Notes: generated from the sequence alone by a model not told the origin. Shown: positions 52,941 through 61,219, counted from the stretch's first letter. The stretch is DNA of 64,000 nt from Sphingobacterium mizutaii (GCF_900187125.1 NZ_LT906468.1:3720001-3784000), one strand, 5' to 3'. Numbers and translations are program-made.

Positions 52941-53083
52941 GATGTGAGTCTTGAGATTTGAGTATTGAGATATCAACCTATCTCCTCAACCACCTATTAC
53001 TATATTGGATGAAAATGAGATAAGAATAAATACGGCCTACACTATTGAGAGCTGGACATGTCTCATATCTCATATCTCCCTCC
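52939..53083. repeat. Heptamer inverted-array element D (GAGATAT type)
   Basis: Left array 52943-52972: GTGAGTC, TTGAGAT, TTGAGTA, TTGAGAT, followed by AACCTAT (52975-52981). Right array 53058-53078: GTCTCAT, ATCTCAT, ATCTCCC, preceded by TGGACAT as in element C. Only a short C/T-rich tail separates it from the TAG stop of the minus-strand argC gene (53085-53087). Confidence 0.82.
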
Positions 53084-53084
53084 C

Positions 53085-54104
53085 CTAAAAGCCAACCGAC
53101 TTCAAGTTCAGCCCTGCTTTTTCATCCAAACCAAACATCAGGTTCATATTCTGTACAGCCTGTCCAGAAGCCCCTTTCAATAGGTTATCGGTAATATTTA
53201 GGATCAATAGCTTATCGCCATGTTTTTCCAAATGGATAATGCTCTTGTTGGTATTAACAACTTGTTTGATATCGATATTAGCCTTTGAAACATGCGTAAA
53301 AGGATGGGCAGCATAATAGGATTCATACAGCTCATAAGCTTCCGCTTCGCTAAGCTCCGAATCCACATAGATGGCAGAAAAGATACCTCTTGGGAATGCG
53401 CCACGTTGAGGAATAAAATTAATTTTCTGTGCAGCTCTTTCCAGCAAAGAACCCTCTCCCGCAGGAAGGAATCCCTCTTGCAATTGGTTTAACGATTCCG
53501 AGATCTCTTGCAGGTGCTGATGCTCAAAAGATTTATAAGCCGATAGGTTATGGCTTCTCCAGGAAAAATGCGTTGTTGTAGATGGTTTTTGACCTGCACC
53601 AGTAGATCCGGTAGTCGCATTCACATGGATCTGGTCTCCCAATAAACCTTTACTTGCCAGAGGCAATAATGCCAATTGTATATTCGTAGCAAAGCAACCA
53701 GGATTAGCGATATACTGTGCCGATACGATATCAGCTTTATTCAATTCAGGCAAGCCGTAGATAAAATTCTTTCCTTGGTATTCTGTGTTTGCCTTAAGCC
53801 TATAATCTTGTGAAAGATCAATGATCTTTACCGAAGGATCAATGGGATGAGCATCCAAAAACTTGCGTGCATCACCATGTCCAACACATAAGAACAACAC
53901 ATCGATGTCAGAATGAAAATCAGAGGAGAAGGTCAGGTCCGTATCTCCAAACAAATCATTATGTACATCCGAAAGTTTATTGCCTGCATTTGAAGCACTA
54001 TTGGCAAATATTATATCCACGTTCGGGTGATAGATCAACACCCGAAACAATTCACCTCCAGTGTAGCCTGCCGACCCTACAATACCTACTTTAATTTTTT
54101 CCAT
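53085..54104 (-). CDS. argC: N-acetyl(or succinyl)-gamma-glutamyl-phosphate reductase
   Basis: 339 residues. NADPH-dependent reduction of the acylated glutamyl phosphate to the semialdehyde. N-terminal GSAGYTGGELFRVLIYHP and the active-site Cys137 in NPGCFATN are diagnostic. The acyl group may be succinyl, since Bacteroidetes such as Bacteroides use succinylated intermediates (inference). It lies 95 bases after argG, with a terminator-like hairpin between, and is the last gene of the arginine cluster here; argB, argD and argF' are not in the window. Confidence 0.96.
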   Translation of the reverse strand: MEKIKVGIVGSAGYTGGELFRVLIYHPNVDIIFANSASNAGNKLSDVHNDLFGDTDLTFSSDFHSDIDVLFLCVGHGDARKFLDAHPIDPSVKIIDLSQDYRLKANTEYQGKNFIYGLPELNKADIVSAQYIANPGCFATNIQLALLPLASKGLLGDQIHVNATTGSTGAGQKPSTTTHFSWRSHNLSAYKSFEHQHLQEISESLNQLQEGFLPAGEGSLLERAAQKINFIPQRGAFPRGIFSAIYVDSELSEAEAYELYESYYAAHPFTHVSKANIDIKQVVNTNKSIIHLEKHGDKLLILNITDNLLKGASGQAVQNMNLMFGLDEKAGLNLKSVGF

Positions 54105-54134
54105 TATGATAAATAATCAGTCTATATAAAACAA

Positions 54135-54166
54135 AAACCAAGGAGCCTAGACAGCTACCTTGGTTT
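54135..54166 (-). terminator. Terminator-like hairpin between argG and argC (minus strand)
   Basis: AACCAAGG (54136-54143) pairs with CCTTGGTT (54158-54165), extended by AGC/GCT inside with a one-base bulge. On the minus strand the stem runs into TTTTTGTTTT. It should reduce argC transcription relative to argG unless read through. Confidence 0.7.
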
Positions 54167-54199
54167 GCAAAAAGATTTTCAATATTTGAAGAAAGGCGG

Positions 54200-55387
54200 T
54201 TAGCCTTTGTTATTTACTTTGTGCCAGATGATGGTTTGGTTACCGAAGATTTTCGAGAAACCTTTCACATCATCACCAGTGTAGCCTTTGTTCATTTCAC
54301 CGTATGAACCAAACTTGTTGGACATCAAATCATGCTCAGACTCAATTCCCAAGATCACAAATCGGTACGGGTGAAGTTCGATAAATACGCGGCCTGAAAC
54401 AGTATCCTGTGAACTTTGAAGGAAAGCCTCCATATCACGCATTACAGGATCATGCATCTGACCTTCGTGCATATAGTTACCATAGAAACCTGCTAATTGA
54501 TCTTTCCAAGAAAGTTGCCATTTCGTCAAGGTATGTTTTTCCAAAGCATGGTGTGCTTTGATCAAAATAATTGGCCCAGCAGCCTCAAATCCAACACGTC
54601 CTTTGATACCGATGATGGTATCTCCAACGTGGATATCACGACCGATTCCATAAGGTTGAGCAATCGCTTGAAGCTCTTGGATAACCTTCACTGGATTCAT
54701 TTTCTCACCATCTAAAGCAACTGGTTGACCGTTTTCAAAGTCAACAGTGATCTTACGAGGTTCTGTGGAAGTTACAGGAGTTGGCCATGCAGACTCTGGA
54801 AGGTATTCATTCGAAGTTAGCGTCTCTGCCCCTCCTACTGAAGTTCCCCATAATCCTTTATTGATGGAATATTTTGCTTTTTCAGCAGAATATTCAACAC
54901 CATGTGAATTCAAATAATCAATTTCTGCCTCACGAGACAATTGTAGATCACGGATTGGTGTGATGATCTCTACACCCGGAATCAAGGTTTGGAAGATCAT
55001 ATCAAAACGAACCTGATCATTACCTGCACCTGTTGAACCATGGGCAACACATTCTGCTCCAATTTTCTTCGCATAGTTTGCTATCGCTGTGGCTTGGCAA
55101 ACACGCTCAGCTGATACTGAAAGCGGATAAGTAGCATTTTTCAAAACATTACCAAAAATCAAATACTTGATGGTGTCTTGGTAATAGTCTTCAGTTTCAT
55201 CAATAGTAGTATGCGACTTTACACCTAGGTCATAGGCCTTTTTTTCGATATTCTTTAATTCTTCCGCTGAAAAACCTCCGGTATTTACTACAACGGAGTG
55301 AACTTCTAATCCTAAGTCACGAGACAGGTAGATACAACAGAAGGAAGTATCCAACCCACCACTAAATGCTAAAACTACTTTTTTCAT
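54200..55387 (-). CDS. argG: Argininosuccinate synthase
   Basis: 395 residues; joins citrulline and aspartate with ATP. N-terminal PP-loop AFSGGLDTS (7-15), HGSTGAGNDQVRFD, the SINKGLWGTSVGG segment and YGIGRDIHVGDTIIGIKGRVGFEA are standard. The length is the usual one. Preceded by the GNAT gene (41-base gap), which holds a minus-strand promoter-like box, and followed by a terminator-like hairpin before argC. Confidence 0.97.
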   Translation of the reverse strand: MKKVVLAFSGGLDTSFCCIYLSRDLGLEVHSVVVNTGGFSAEELKNIEKKAYDLGVKSHTTIDETEDYYQDTIKYLIFGNVLKNATYPLSVSAERVCQATAIANYAKKIGAECVAHGSTGAGNDQVRFDMIFQTLIPGVEIITPIRDLQLSREAEIDYLNSHGVEYSAEKAKYSINKGLWGTSVGGAETLTSNEYLPESAWPTPVTSTEPRKITVDFENGQPVALDGEKMNPVKVIQELQAIAQPYGIGRDIHVGDTIIGIKGRVGFEAAGPIILIKAHHALEKHTLTKWQLSWKDQLAGFYGNYMHEGQMHDPVMRDMEAFLQSSQDTVSGRVFIELHPYRFVILGIESEHDLMSNKFGSYGEMNKGYTGDDVKGFSKIFGNQTIIWHKVNNKG

Positions 55388-55415
55388 TTGATAACGATTA
55401 ATATGCTGATGATAA

Positions 55416-55423
55416 CAAAAATA
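55416..55423 (-). promoter_or_regulatory. TATTTTTG box upstream of argG
   Basis: On the minus strand this is an exact TAnnTTTG, 28 bases before the argG ATG and just after the GNAT stop. It may give argG a secondary promoter. No -33 TTTG seen at ideal spacing. Confidence 0.35.
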
Positions 55424-55428
55424 ACAAA

Positions 55429-56145
55429 TTAAAAACCTTTAACAGGTCTAATCCCTACGGGAATTACCGCAGCGACCATTTTTTTAGTCGATCTCCAAAG
55501 CTTGGCTTCTATTCTTTTCAATAGCGATTGCTTTTTGGAAATACGATCCAGACGCTCTTTAGCTTCTGCTTTACGAAGGATCTTTTCTTTAAGCTCTTTT
55601 TCCTTTTCCACTGGATCCCATAACATCGCCGTACACATACAGTTCTTACGATCTTTAGAAACCAAGATGTCAAAGTTCACACAAGACTGGCATCCTTTCC
55701 AGAATTCCTCATCTTGCGTCAACTCAGAATAAGTAACCGGCTCATATCCTAAATCAGAATTGATTTTCATGACTGCCAATCCTGTGGTCAATCCGAAAAT
55801 CTTCGCATTCGGATACTTCTCTCTGGACAGGTCAAAGACACGTTTCTTGATGGCTTTTGCCAAACCTACCTTACGGAATTGCGGATTGACAATAAGGCCT
55901 GAATTCGCCACATAATCACCATGGCTCCAGGTCTCAATATAACAGAAACCAGCCCAAGTCCCATCCTTATGTAAAGCAATAACTGCCTTACCTTCCTCCA
56001 TCTTACGCGCTACGTATTCTGGTTTTCTGCGTGCAATACCTGTCCCACGAGCCTTTGCAGACTCGAACATTTCATTACAGACTTCGTCGGCATACTTTAC
56101 ATGGTTTGCCGTCGCGGGAATAATTAAAAAATCTGAGATTGTCAT
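55429..56145 (-). CDS. GNAT acyltransferase of arginine synthesis, probable N-acylglutamate synthase
   Basis: 238 residues. The GNAT acyl-CoA site reads NSGLIVNPQFRKVGLAKAIKKRV (about 81-103), in the place of the usual Q/RxxGxG/A motif. Then comes LGYEPVTYSELTQ. A cysteine cluster follows (Cys152, Cys155, Cys169, Cys171: CQSC...CMC) and a basic helical tail. Its position at the head of argG-argC parallels Bacteroides thetaiotaomicron BT3761, which I recall being reported as N-succinylglutamate synthase. It would thus do the first step of arginine synthesis in place of ArgA or ArgJ. Acyl donor not certain. Confidence 0.75.
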   Translation of the reverse strand: MTISDFLIIPATANHVKYADEVCNEMFESAKARGTGIARRKPEYVARKMEEGKAVIALHKDGTWAGFCYIETWSHGDYVANSGLIVNPQFRKVGLAKAIKKRVFDLSREKYPNAKIFGLTTGLAVMKINSDLGYEPVTYSELTQDEEFWKGCQSCVNFDILVSKDRKNCMCTAMLWDPVEKEKELKEKILRKAEAKERLDRISKKQSLLKRIEAKLWRSTKKMVAAVIPVGIRPVKGF

Positions 56146-56649
56146 TGAATAATGTCGACCTAAAAAATAAATACCAAAGTATTTGAACTAACTAATCTAA
56201 TTTGAATATCAATCGCCGAGCCGGGCGAATGACAATATGGGAAGTTTGCCTGCCTCGGTATCAAGCTCGAGGCAGAATAGGTCGTCGGAATCGAAGAACT
56301 GGACAGTTAAATCTACGCATTGCATAATATGCCCTTATACTAAGCTTGATGCAAGCTTGAGCGAAAGAATTCATATTTAACTTGTTACAATACATATATT
56401 TTTGTCTTATATACTTAGTGATCAGACAGCGCAAAAGTAAACAATTATTTTTTTCTTTTATGCAATCTGAAAGTAGTTTTTTTATTTATAAAATAAATTC
56501 GCCCTAAATTCATTGAAAACCTTTCAATCAGACTTTCCAATTATTGAAAGGTTTAAAATCTTTCATTGTTTTGTAAGATTTCAATTCAAAATGAAGCATT
56601 TGCATCGATATATAAATAAATCCTTAATTTTGCATCAAATTAAAAAATC
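56146..56649. promoter_or_regulatory. Divergent intergenic region with a hairpin-rich block
   Basis: 504 bases between the arginine cluster (minus) and a small membrane-protein gene (plus). The block 56205-56360 is richer in GC than its surroundings and holds small hairpins: CTGCCTCG/CGAGGCAG (56250-56257, 56268-56275) and AAGCTTG/CAAGCTT (56342-56348, 56352-56358), plus the palindrome GCATAATATGC near 56331. It could be a leader of the arginine transcript or the relic of a small element. Right of it, AAACCTTTCAAT (56517-56528) and ATTGAAAGGTTT (56543-56554) form a 12-bp inverted repeat. No coding frame seen. Confidence 0.45.
56599..56632 (+). promoter_or_regulatory. Promoter of the small membrane-protein gene
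   Basis: TTTG (56599-56602), 22-base spacer and TAATTTTG (56625-56632), an exact TAnnTTTG, 17 bases before the ATG. Both boxes are followed by CATC, giving a TTTGCATC direct repeat. Confidence 0.55.
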
Positions 56650-56898
56650 ATGGTTGGTCCAAGTATCTTTTTTTACGCCCTATTCGTTATCCCTTACATC
56701 CTTTTTATGTACTGGTTGGTTAAGCAAGACAAAAAGAAATATATGTGGGGAGTAATAGTCGTAACGGTAGTTGCCATTTTTGGTTTGGTCGTTTCCCAAC
56801 GTGCCAGCAAGATCGCAATGGAAAACTACAAACAGCATCAAATCGATGCCCGCGAAATTGAAGCAGAAAACAGAGCTGATAGCTTAAATCACAAATAA
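56650..56898 (+). CDS. Small membrane protein, unknown
   Basis: 82 residues with two hydrophobic helices (IFFYALFVIPYILFMYWLV, residues about 6-24, and WGVIVVTVVAIFGLVV, about 33-48). A short basic loop (KQDKKKY) lies between them, and the C-terminal tail is charged and helical. The topology suggests a hairpin in the inner membrane with both ends on the same side. Family not recognised. It has its own promoter and a bidirectional terminator, so it looks like a real gene despite its size. Confidence 0.7.
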   Translation: MVGPSIFFYALFVIPYILFMYWLVKQDKKKYMWGVIVVTVVAIFGLVVSQRASKIAMENYKQHQIDAREIEAENRADSLNHK

Positions 56899-56919
56899 GA
56901 AATTCTCTAATCATAGAAA

Positions 56920-56949
56920 AAAGGGCAATAGAATCATCTATTGCCCTTT
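56920..56949. terminator. Bidirectional terminator
   Basis: AAAGGGCAATAGA (56920-56932) pairs perfectly with TCTATTGCCCTTT (56937-56949), 4-base loop, with an A-run before and T-rich sequence after. Shared by the small membrane gene and the converging S9A gene. Confidence 0.92.
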
Positions 56950-56971
56950 CTTGTATATCTCTATTCCTATT

Positions 56972-59128
56972 TTATTTGGTAATTCCTTCCAACTTAAATA
57001 GGAATGCATAACTCAATGCAACATCTTTCAGATAGTCAAACCTTCCAGAAGCTCCACCATGTCCATAATCCATATCCGTTTTCAATAGGATTACATTATT
57101 GCCCTTTTTGGTTGCACGTAATTTCGCGACCCATTTTGCTGGCTCAAAATACTGCACCTGGCTATCATGAAGCCCTGTTGTCACCAATAGGTTTGGATAT
57201 TCTTTAGCCTCAATATTTTCATACGGAGAATATGATTTCATATAATCATAAGCTTCTTTGTTGTTTGGATTACCCCATTCATCATACTCATTCGTCGTCA
57301 ATGGAATGCTTTCATCCAGCATGGTATTGACTACATCAACAAATGGTACCTGAGCAATCACTCCATTCCAGATCTCAGGTGACATATTGATCACAGCACC
57401 CATCAATAATCCTCCTGCACTTCCACCTTGGGCATAGAGATGTTCCTTAGCGGTAAACTTCTGATCGATCAAAAACTTCCCGCAGTCTATAAAATCCGTG
57501 AAAGTATTCTTCTTTTTCATCATTTTTCCATCTTCATACCACTGTCTACCCATTTCCTCACCACCACGGATATGAGCTAAGGCATAGATAAACCCTCTAT
57601 CCAACAAGGACAATCTCGAAGAACTGAAGCTTGGATCCATGGAATTGCCATAAGAACCGTAGGCATACAATAACAATGGAGCAGTACCATCCTTTTTGGT
57701 TCCCTTCTTATAGACAATAGAAATAGGAACCTCCGTACCATCTGCTACCTTCGCCATGACGCGCTCAGTCACATAATTCTTCATATCATAACCACCAAGA
57801 ACCTCTTGTTGCTTCATCAAGGTCTTATCTTTGGTTTTCATATTATAGTCAAAAGTTGACGAGGGAGTAACCATCGATGTATATCCATACCTTATTACGT
57901 CGGTATTATATTCTGCATTCGTACTTGGATAGACCGTATATGCCGCTTCACCGAAATCCAGGTAGTGCTGCGAGTTGTCCTTTAGGTTTCTGATTGCCAA
58001 TTGTGTCAATCCATTTTTCCTTTCCGAAATGGCTACATAATTAGCAAACTCATCAATCCCCTGAACCAAAACACCCTGTCTATGCGGAATGTATTCCTTC
58101 CAATTCTCTTTTGTAGTCTTATCCAATGGCGTTTCCATTACCTTAAAGTTCTGGGCATTGTCATTAGTAACAATCAAAAACTTATCTGCCAATGGCGTCA
58201 CATCATACAGCACATCCTTCATTCTAGGTTGGAAAACCTTGAACTCTGCATTCGGCTCATCTGCCTTTATATACCTAGTCTCCGAACTTAGCGTACCTCC
58301 TGAATAAATAAAGATATATTGATCGTTCTTGGATTTACTTACACCTATATAATTGGTGTTATCCTTTTCTTCATAAACTACGGCATCCGATCCAGCATCT
58401 GTACCCAAGGTATGGCGCTTGATCTTTTCACTTAATAAGGTCACTGGATTCTTGGAGGTATAGAAGATCGTTTTATTATCAGATGCCCATACTGAACCAC
58501 CAGAAGTCCTTACAATTTTATCCGCTAATAGCTCCCCCGTTTCCAGGTTCTTGAATTGGATAACATATTCTCTTCTTGAAACGGTATCAACTGAAAACGC
58601 AAGCAATTTGTTATCCGGGCTTACCGTAGCACCACCGATGGCATAATAGGCAAATCCTTCCGCCATCTTATCTACATCCAATAGCACTTCTTCCTTAGCA
58701 TCCAAACTACCCTTCTTACGGCAAAGCTTGAAATATTGTTTGCCTTCTTCGGTCCTTTGATAATAATAATACCCGTTTTTCAAATATGGAACGCTCTCAT
58801 CAGTTTCCTTGATCCTACCTTTCATTTCCTTGAATAGGATATCCTGAAAAGATTCAGTATCCTTCATCATGGCTTCGGTATATTTATTCTCTGCCTCCAG
58901 ATAGGCTACTACCTGTGCAGAATCAGCTCCCTTCTTGAAATAATCAATCATCCAATAATAAGGATCAGAGACGGTATCACCGTGGATTATTCTTTCATGG
59001 GCTTTCTTTTCGGCAATAGGTGCGCTTGAATCGGGCCAGTTCAATGGCTCTTTCTGTACTTTGTTATCTGATGAACAGGATGATATCATGATTGACAATA
59101 TTAAACCAATTACATATTTATCTTTCAT
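56972..59128 (-). CDS. S9A oligopeptidase B-like lipoprotein
   Basis: 718 residues: lipoprotein signal (ILSIMISSC, Cys18), an N-terminal seven-bladed propeller preceded by the S9A-type HGDTVSDPYYWM, and a catalytic alpha/beta-hydrolase domain. The triad is Ser570 in GGSAGGLLMG, Asp655 in GLHDSQVQ and His690 in YGHGGASG. RGGEEMGRQWYEDGK is an oligopeptidase B mark, suggesting cleavage after basic residues in short peptides. Anchored in the periplasm or outer membrane. Distinct from the other S9 peptidase at 10009, which lacks these S9A marks. Confidence 0.9.
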   Translation of the reverse strand: MKDKYVIGLILSIMISSCSSDNKVQKEPLNWPDSSAPIAEKKAHERIIHGDTVSDPYYWMIDYFKKGADSAQVVAYLEAENKYTEAMMKDTESFQDILFKEMKGRIKETDESVPYLKNGYYYYQRTEEGKQYFKLCRKKGSLDAKEEVLLDVDKMAEGFAYYAIGGATVSPDNKLLAFSVDTVSRREYVIQFKNLETGELLADKIVRTSGGSVWASDNKTIFYTSKNPVTLLSEKIKRHTLGTDAGSDAVVYEEKDNTNYIGVSKSKNDQYIFIYSGGTLSSETRYIKADEPNAEFKVFQPRMKDVLYDVTPLADKFLIVTNDNAQNFKVMETPLDKTTKENWKEYIPHRQGVLVQGIDEFANYVAISERKNGLTQLAIRNLKDNSQHYLDFGEAAYTVYPSTNAEYNTDVIRYGYTSMVTPSSTFDYNMKTKDKTLMKQQEVLGGYDMKNYVTERVMAKVADGTEVPISIVYKKGTKKDGTAPLLLYAYGSYGNSMDPSFSSSRLSLLDRGFIYALAHIRGGEEMGRQWYEDGKMMKKKNTFTDFIDCGKFLIDQKFTAKEHLYAQGGSAGGLLMGAVINMSPEIWNGVIAQVPFVDVVNTMLDESIPLTTNEYDEWGNPNNKEAYDYMKSYSPYENIEAKEYPNLLVTTGLHDSQVQYFEPAKWVAKLRATKKGNNVILLKTDMDYGHGGASGRFDYLKDVALSYAFLFKLEGITK

Positions 59129-59222
59129 ACTATTTAGTTAATAATGGTTATTGAATGCTTAAAAATAAGATAAAATTTTTGTGATTTTAGATTAATTAAC
59201 AAAAGCATCTAGTTGAAAATAT

Positions 59223-59230
59223 TAAATTTG
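59223..59230 (+). promoter_or_regulatory. TAAATTTG promoter box of the subtilase gene
   Basis: Exact TAnnTTTG match 22 bases before the ATG at 59253. A TTG at 59211 is too close to act as the upstream element. Confidence 0.5.
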
Positions 59231-59252
59231 TCGAATTATAATCTATAAAAAT

Positions 59253-60878
59253 ATGATAGGAACAAATAAATTTCTGTGCTATTTAGCTTTAGGAATTCTT
59301 CCGACACTTGGTTTTAGCCAAGATAAGACTGCTACTCCTCCCGCAAATTGGTATAATCTTGATTTTCAAAAAGACGGTGTCATGGGGATCAGTACTGAAA
59401 AAGCCCAAGAACTTTTAAAAGGAAAAAAAGCAACTCCAGTAGTTGTGGCCGTTCTTGATGGTGGAGTGGATATCCAACATGAAGATTTAAAGGATGTATT
59501 ATGGACCAATCCAAAGGAAATCCCAGGTAATGGCAAAGATGATGATGGCAACGGCTATATCGACGATGTCCACGGATGGAACTTTATTGGAGGTAAAGAT
59601 GGTTTGAATGTTAATCAAGACAACCTAGAGGTAACCCGCTTGATCCGAATTTACGAACCTAAATACATTTCAGTATTGCCAACTACGCCGCTTTCTGAAA
59701 AAGAAAGAAGGGAATTCGTAGCCTACCAAAAAATGATCACCGATTATACTTCCAAAATGGAAGAAGCATCTTTCGGTAAGTTGAACTACGGTCGACTTAA
59801 AAATGAAGTGGATGCAGTAATCAAAAAAATTGGCAAAGAACCAAAAGATATCACTAAAGCCGATTTAGACGCTTTCCAACCGGAAGGTGACCAACAAAAA
59901 ATGGCTGTAAGAATTGCAAAGAAAGAACTGGACAATGGTTCATTCGATAAATTCTACACCGATATCAATGATGCTGTAACATACTTTACAGATCAAGCGG
60001 ATTACCATTTGAACAAGGAGTTTGATCCAAGGCACGTTGTAGGCGACAATTACGAAGATGCCTCTCAACGGGATTACGGAAACCCAGACGTAAAAGGTCC
60101 AGATGCGGAACATGGAACACACGTTGCCGGTATTATCGGGGCCAAGCGCAACAACAACAAAGGAGTTAACGGCGTTGCGGACAACGTTCAGATCATGGCT
60201 GTTCGTCTAGTACCTAATGGTGATGAACGCGACAAAGATGTTGCCAATGGAATCCGTTATGCAGTGGACAATGGCGCAAGAGTAATAAACATGAGCTTCG
60301 GTAAAGGTTATGCTTACAATAAAAAAGCAGTGGATGAAGCTATAAAATATGCAGAATCCAAGGATGTTTTACTTGTTCATGCCGCTGGTAATGATTCCCA
60401 AGATAATGATATTGAGAAAAACTATCCAACCAAGTATTTTACGGATAGTGTAGATGCTATTGTCGGAGAAGCTAAAAATTGGATCACGGTAGGTGCTACA
60501 GGCTTGAAACAAGATGCTGATCTATTGGCCAGCTTCTCAAACTATGGTTATCGTAGTGTGGATGTGTTTGCACCGGGTGTTAAGATCAACTCGACCATCC
60601 CTGAATCTAAATACAAAGAAAACCAAGGTACAAGTATGGCAGCCCCTGTTGTTGCAGGTTTAGCAGCGATGATCCGTGCTTATTACCCTTCATTGACTGC
60701 AGAACAAGTGAAAGATGTGATCATGAAGAGCGTAACTAAAGTAGACCAAAAAGTAAAAATCAAAAAAGATGGTAACACGAAACGTGTCTATCTGGATGAA
60801 ATCAGTGTAAGTGGAGGTATTGTGAATGCCTATAACGCTATCGTAGAGGCTAATAAATTAGTTTCAGAAAAAAAGTAA
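59253..60878 (+). CDS. Exported subtilisin-like serine protease (S8)
   Basis: 541 residues with a signal peptide (LCYLALGILPTLGFSQ). Catalytic triad: Asp69 in VAVLDGGVD, His287 in AEHGTHVAG and Ser461 in QGTSMAAP, with the oxyanion Asn380 in HAAGND. Between Asp and His lies an insertion of roughly 150 residues (about 120-275), charged and helical, much longer than in ordinary subtilisins. No recognisable T9SS C-terminal domain, so probably periplasmic. There is no classical I9 propeptide before the catalytic domain. Confidence 0.93.
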   Translation: MIGTNKFLCYLALGILPTLGFSQDKTATPPANWYNLDFQKDGVMGISTEKAQELLKGKKATPVVVAVLDGGVDIQHEDLKDVLWTNPKEIPGNGKDDDGNGYIDDVHGWNFIGGKDGLNVNQDNLEVTRLIRIYEPKYISVLPTTPLSEKERREFVAYQKMITDYTSKMEEASFGKLNYGRLKNEVDAVIKKIGKEPKDITKADLDAFQPEGDQQKMAVRIAKKELDNGSFDKFYTDINDAVTYFTDQADYHLNKEFDPRHVVGDNYEDASQRDYGNPDVKGPDAEHGTHVAGIIGAKRNNNKGVNGVADNVQIMAVRLVPNGDERDKDVANGIRYAVDNGARVINMSFGKGYAYNKKAVDEAIKYAESKDVLLVHAAGNDSQDNDIEKNYPTKYFTDSVDAIVGEAKNWITVGATGLKQDADLLASFSNYGYRSVDVFAPGVKINSTIPESKYKENQGTSMAAPVVAGLAAMIRAYYPSLTAEQVKDVIMKSVTKVDQKVKIKKDGNTKRVYLDEISVSGGIVNAYNAIVEANKLVSEKK

Positions 60879-60936
60879 AAAAATGTTAAATTTTTCACAA
60901 TATTGCTAAGTATCTTGCGTTTAGATAGAAAACAAG

Positions 60937-61134
60937 ATGCTTATGGTCGAAAACTCTACTAAAACAAAAGAAGTAAATTACGAAGGTCAACTTTCAGGTA
61001 TCATTCAAGACGTTAATCTTGAATTATCATTCGAGGAGAAAATCAAAAGTTGCATACAACAGTTGTCTAAAGATCCAGAAGACAGAACTATAGAAAGTAT
61101 CCTCAATTATTCTAAGACCTTACGTAACTTATAA
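60937..61134 (+). CDS. Small acidic protein, unknown
   Basis: 65 residues (63 if the ATG at 60943 is used), no signal or membrane segment. Predicted helices with the pattern LELSFEEKIKSCIQQLSKDPEDRTIESILNYSKTL. Coding character is good and a hairpin follows its stop, so it is likely real. Family not recognised. It lies between the subtilase and nth genes on the same strand. Confidence 0.6.
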   Translation: MLMVENSTKTKEVNYEGQLSGIIQDVNLELSFEEKIKSCIQQLSKDPEDRTIESILNYSKTLRNL

Positions 61135-61136
61135 TA

Positions 61137-61167
61137 ACGAAGCCATTCTAAGAAAGAGTGGCTTCGT
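61137..61167 (+). terminator. Hairpin after the 65-residue protein gene
   Basis: ACGAAGCCATTCT (61137-61149) pairs with AGAGTGGCTTCGT (61155-61167), 12 Watson-Crick pairs and one G-U. It has no T-run, so terminator activity is uncertain. Confidence 0.5.
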
Positions 61168-61219
61168 CAATTATACACTATTCCCTTCACAAAGCTTAAA
61201 TCTTCCCTAGAAATATTAT

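Noticed and set aside
56146-56649. tRNA or other known RNA gene in the hairpin-rich spacer
   Set aside because: No cloverleaf, TTCGA loop or other known RNA signature could be fitted.
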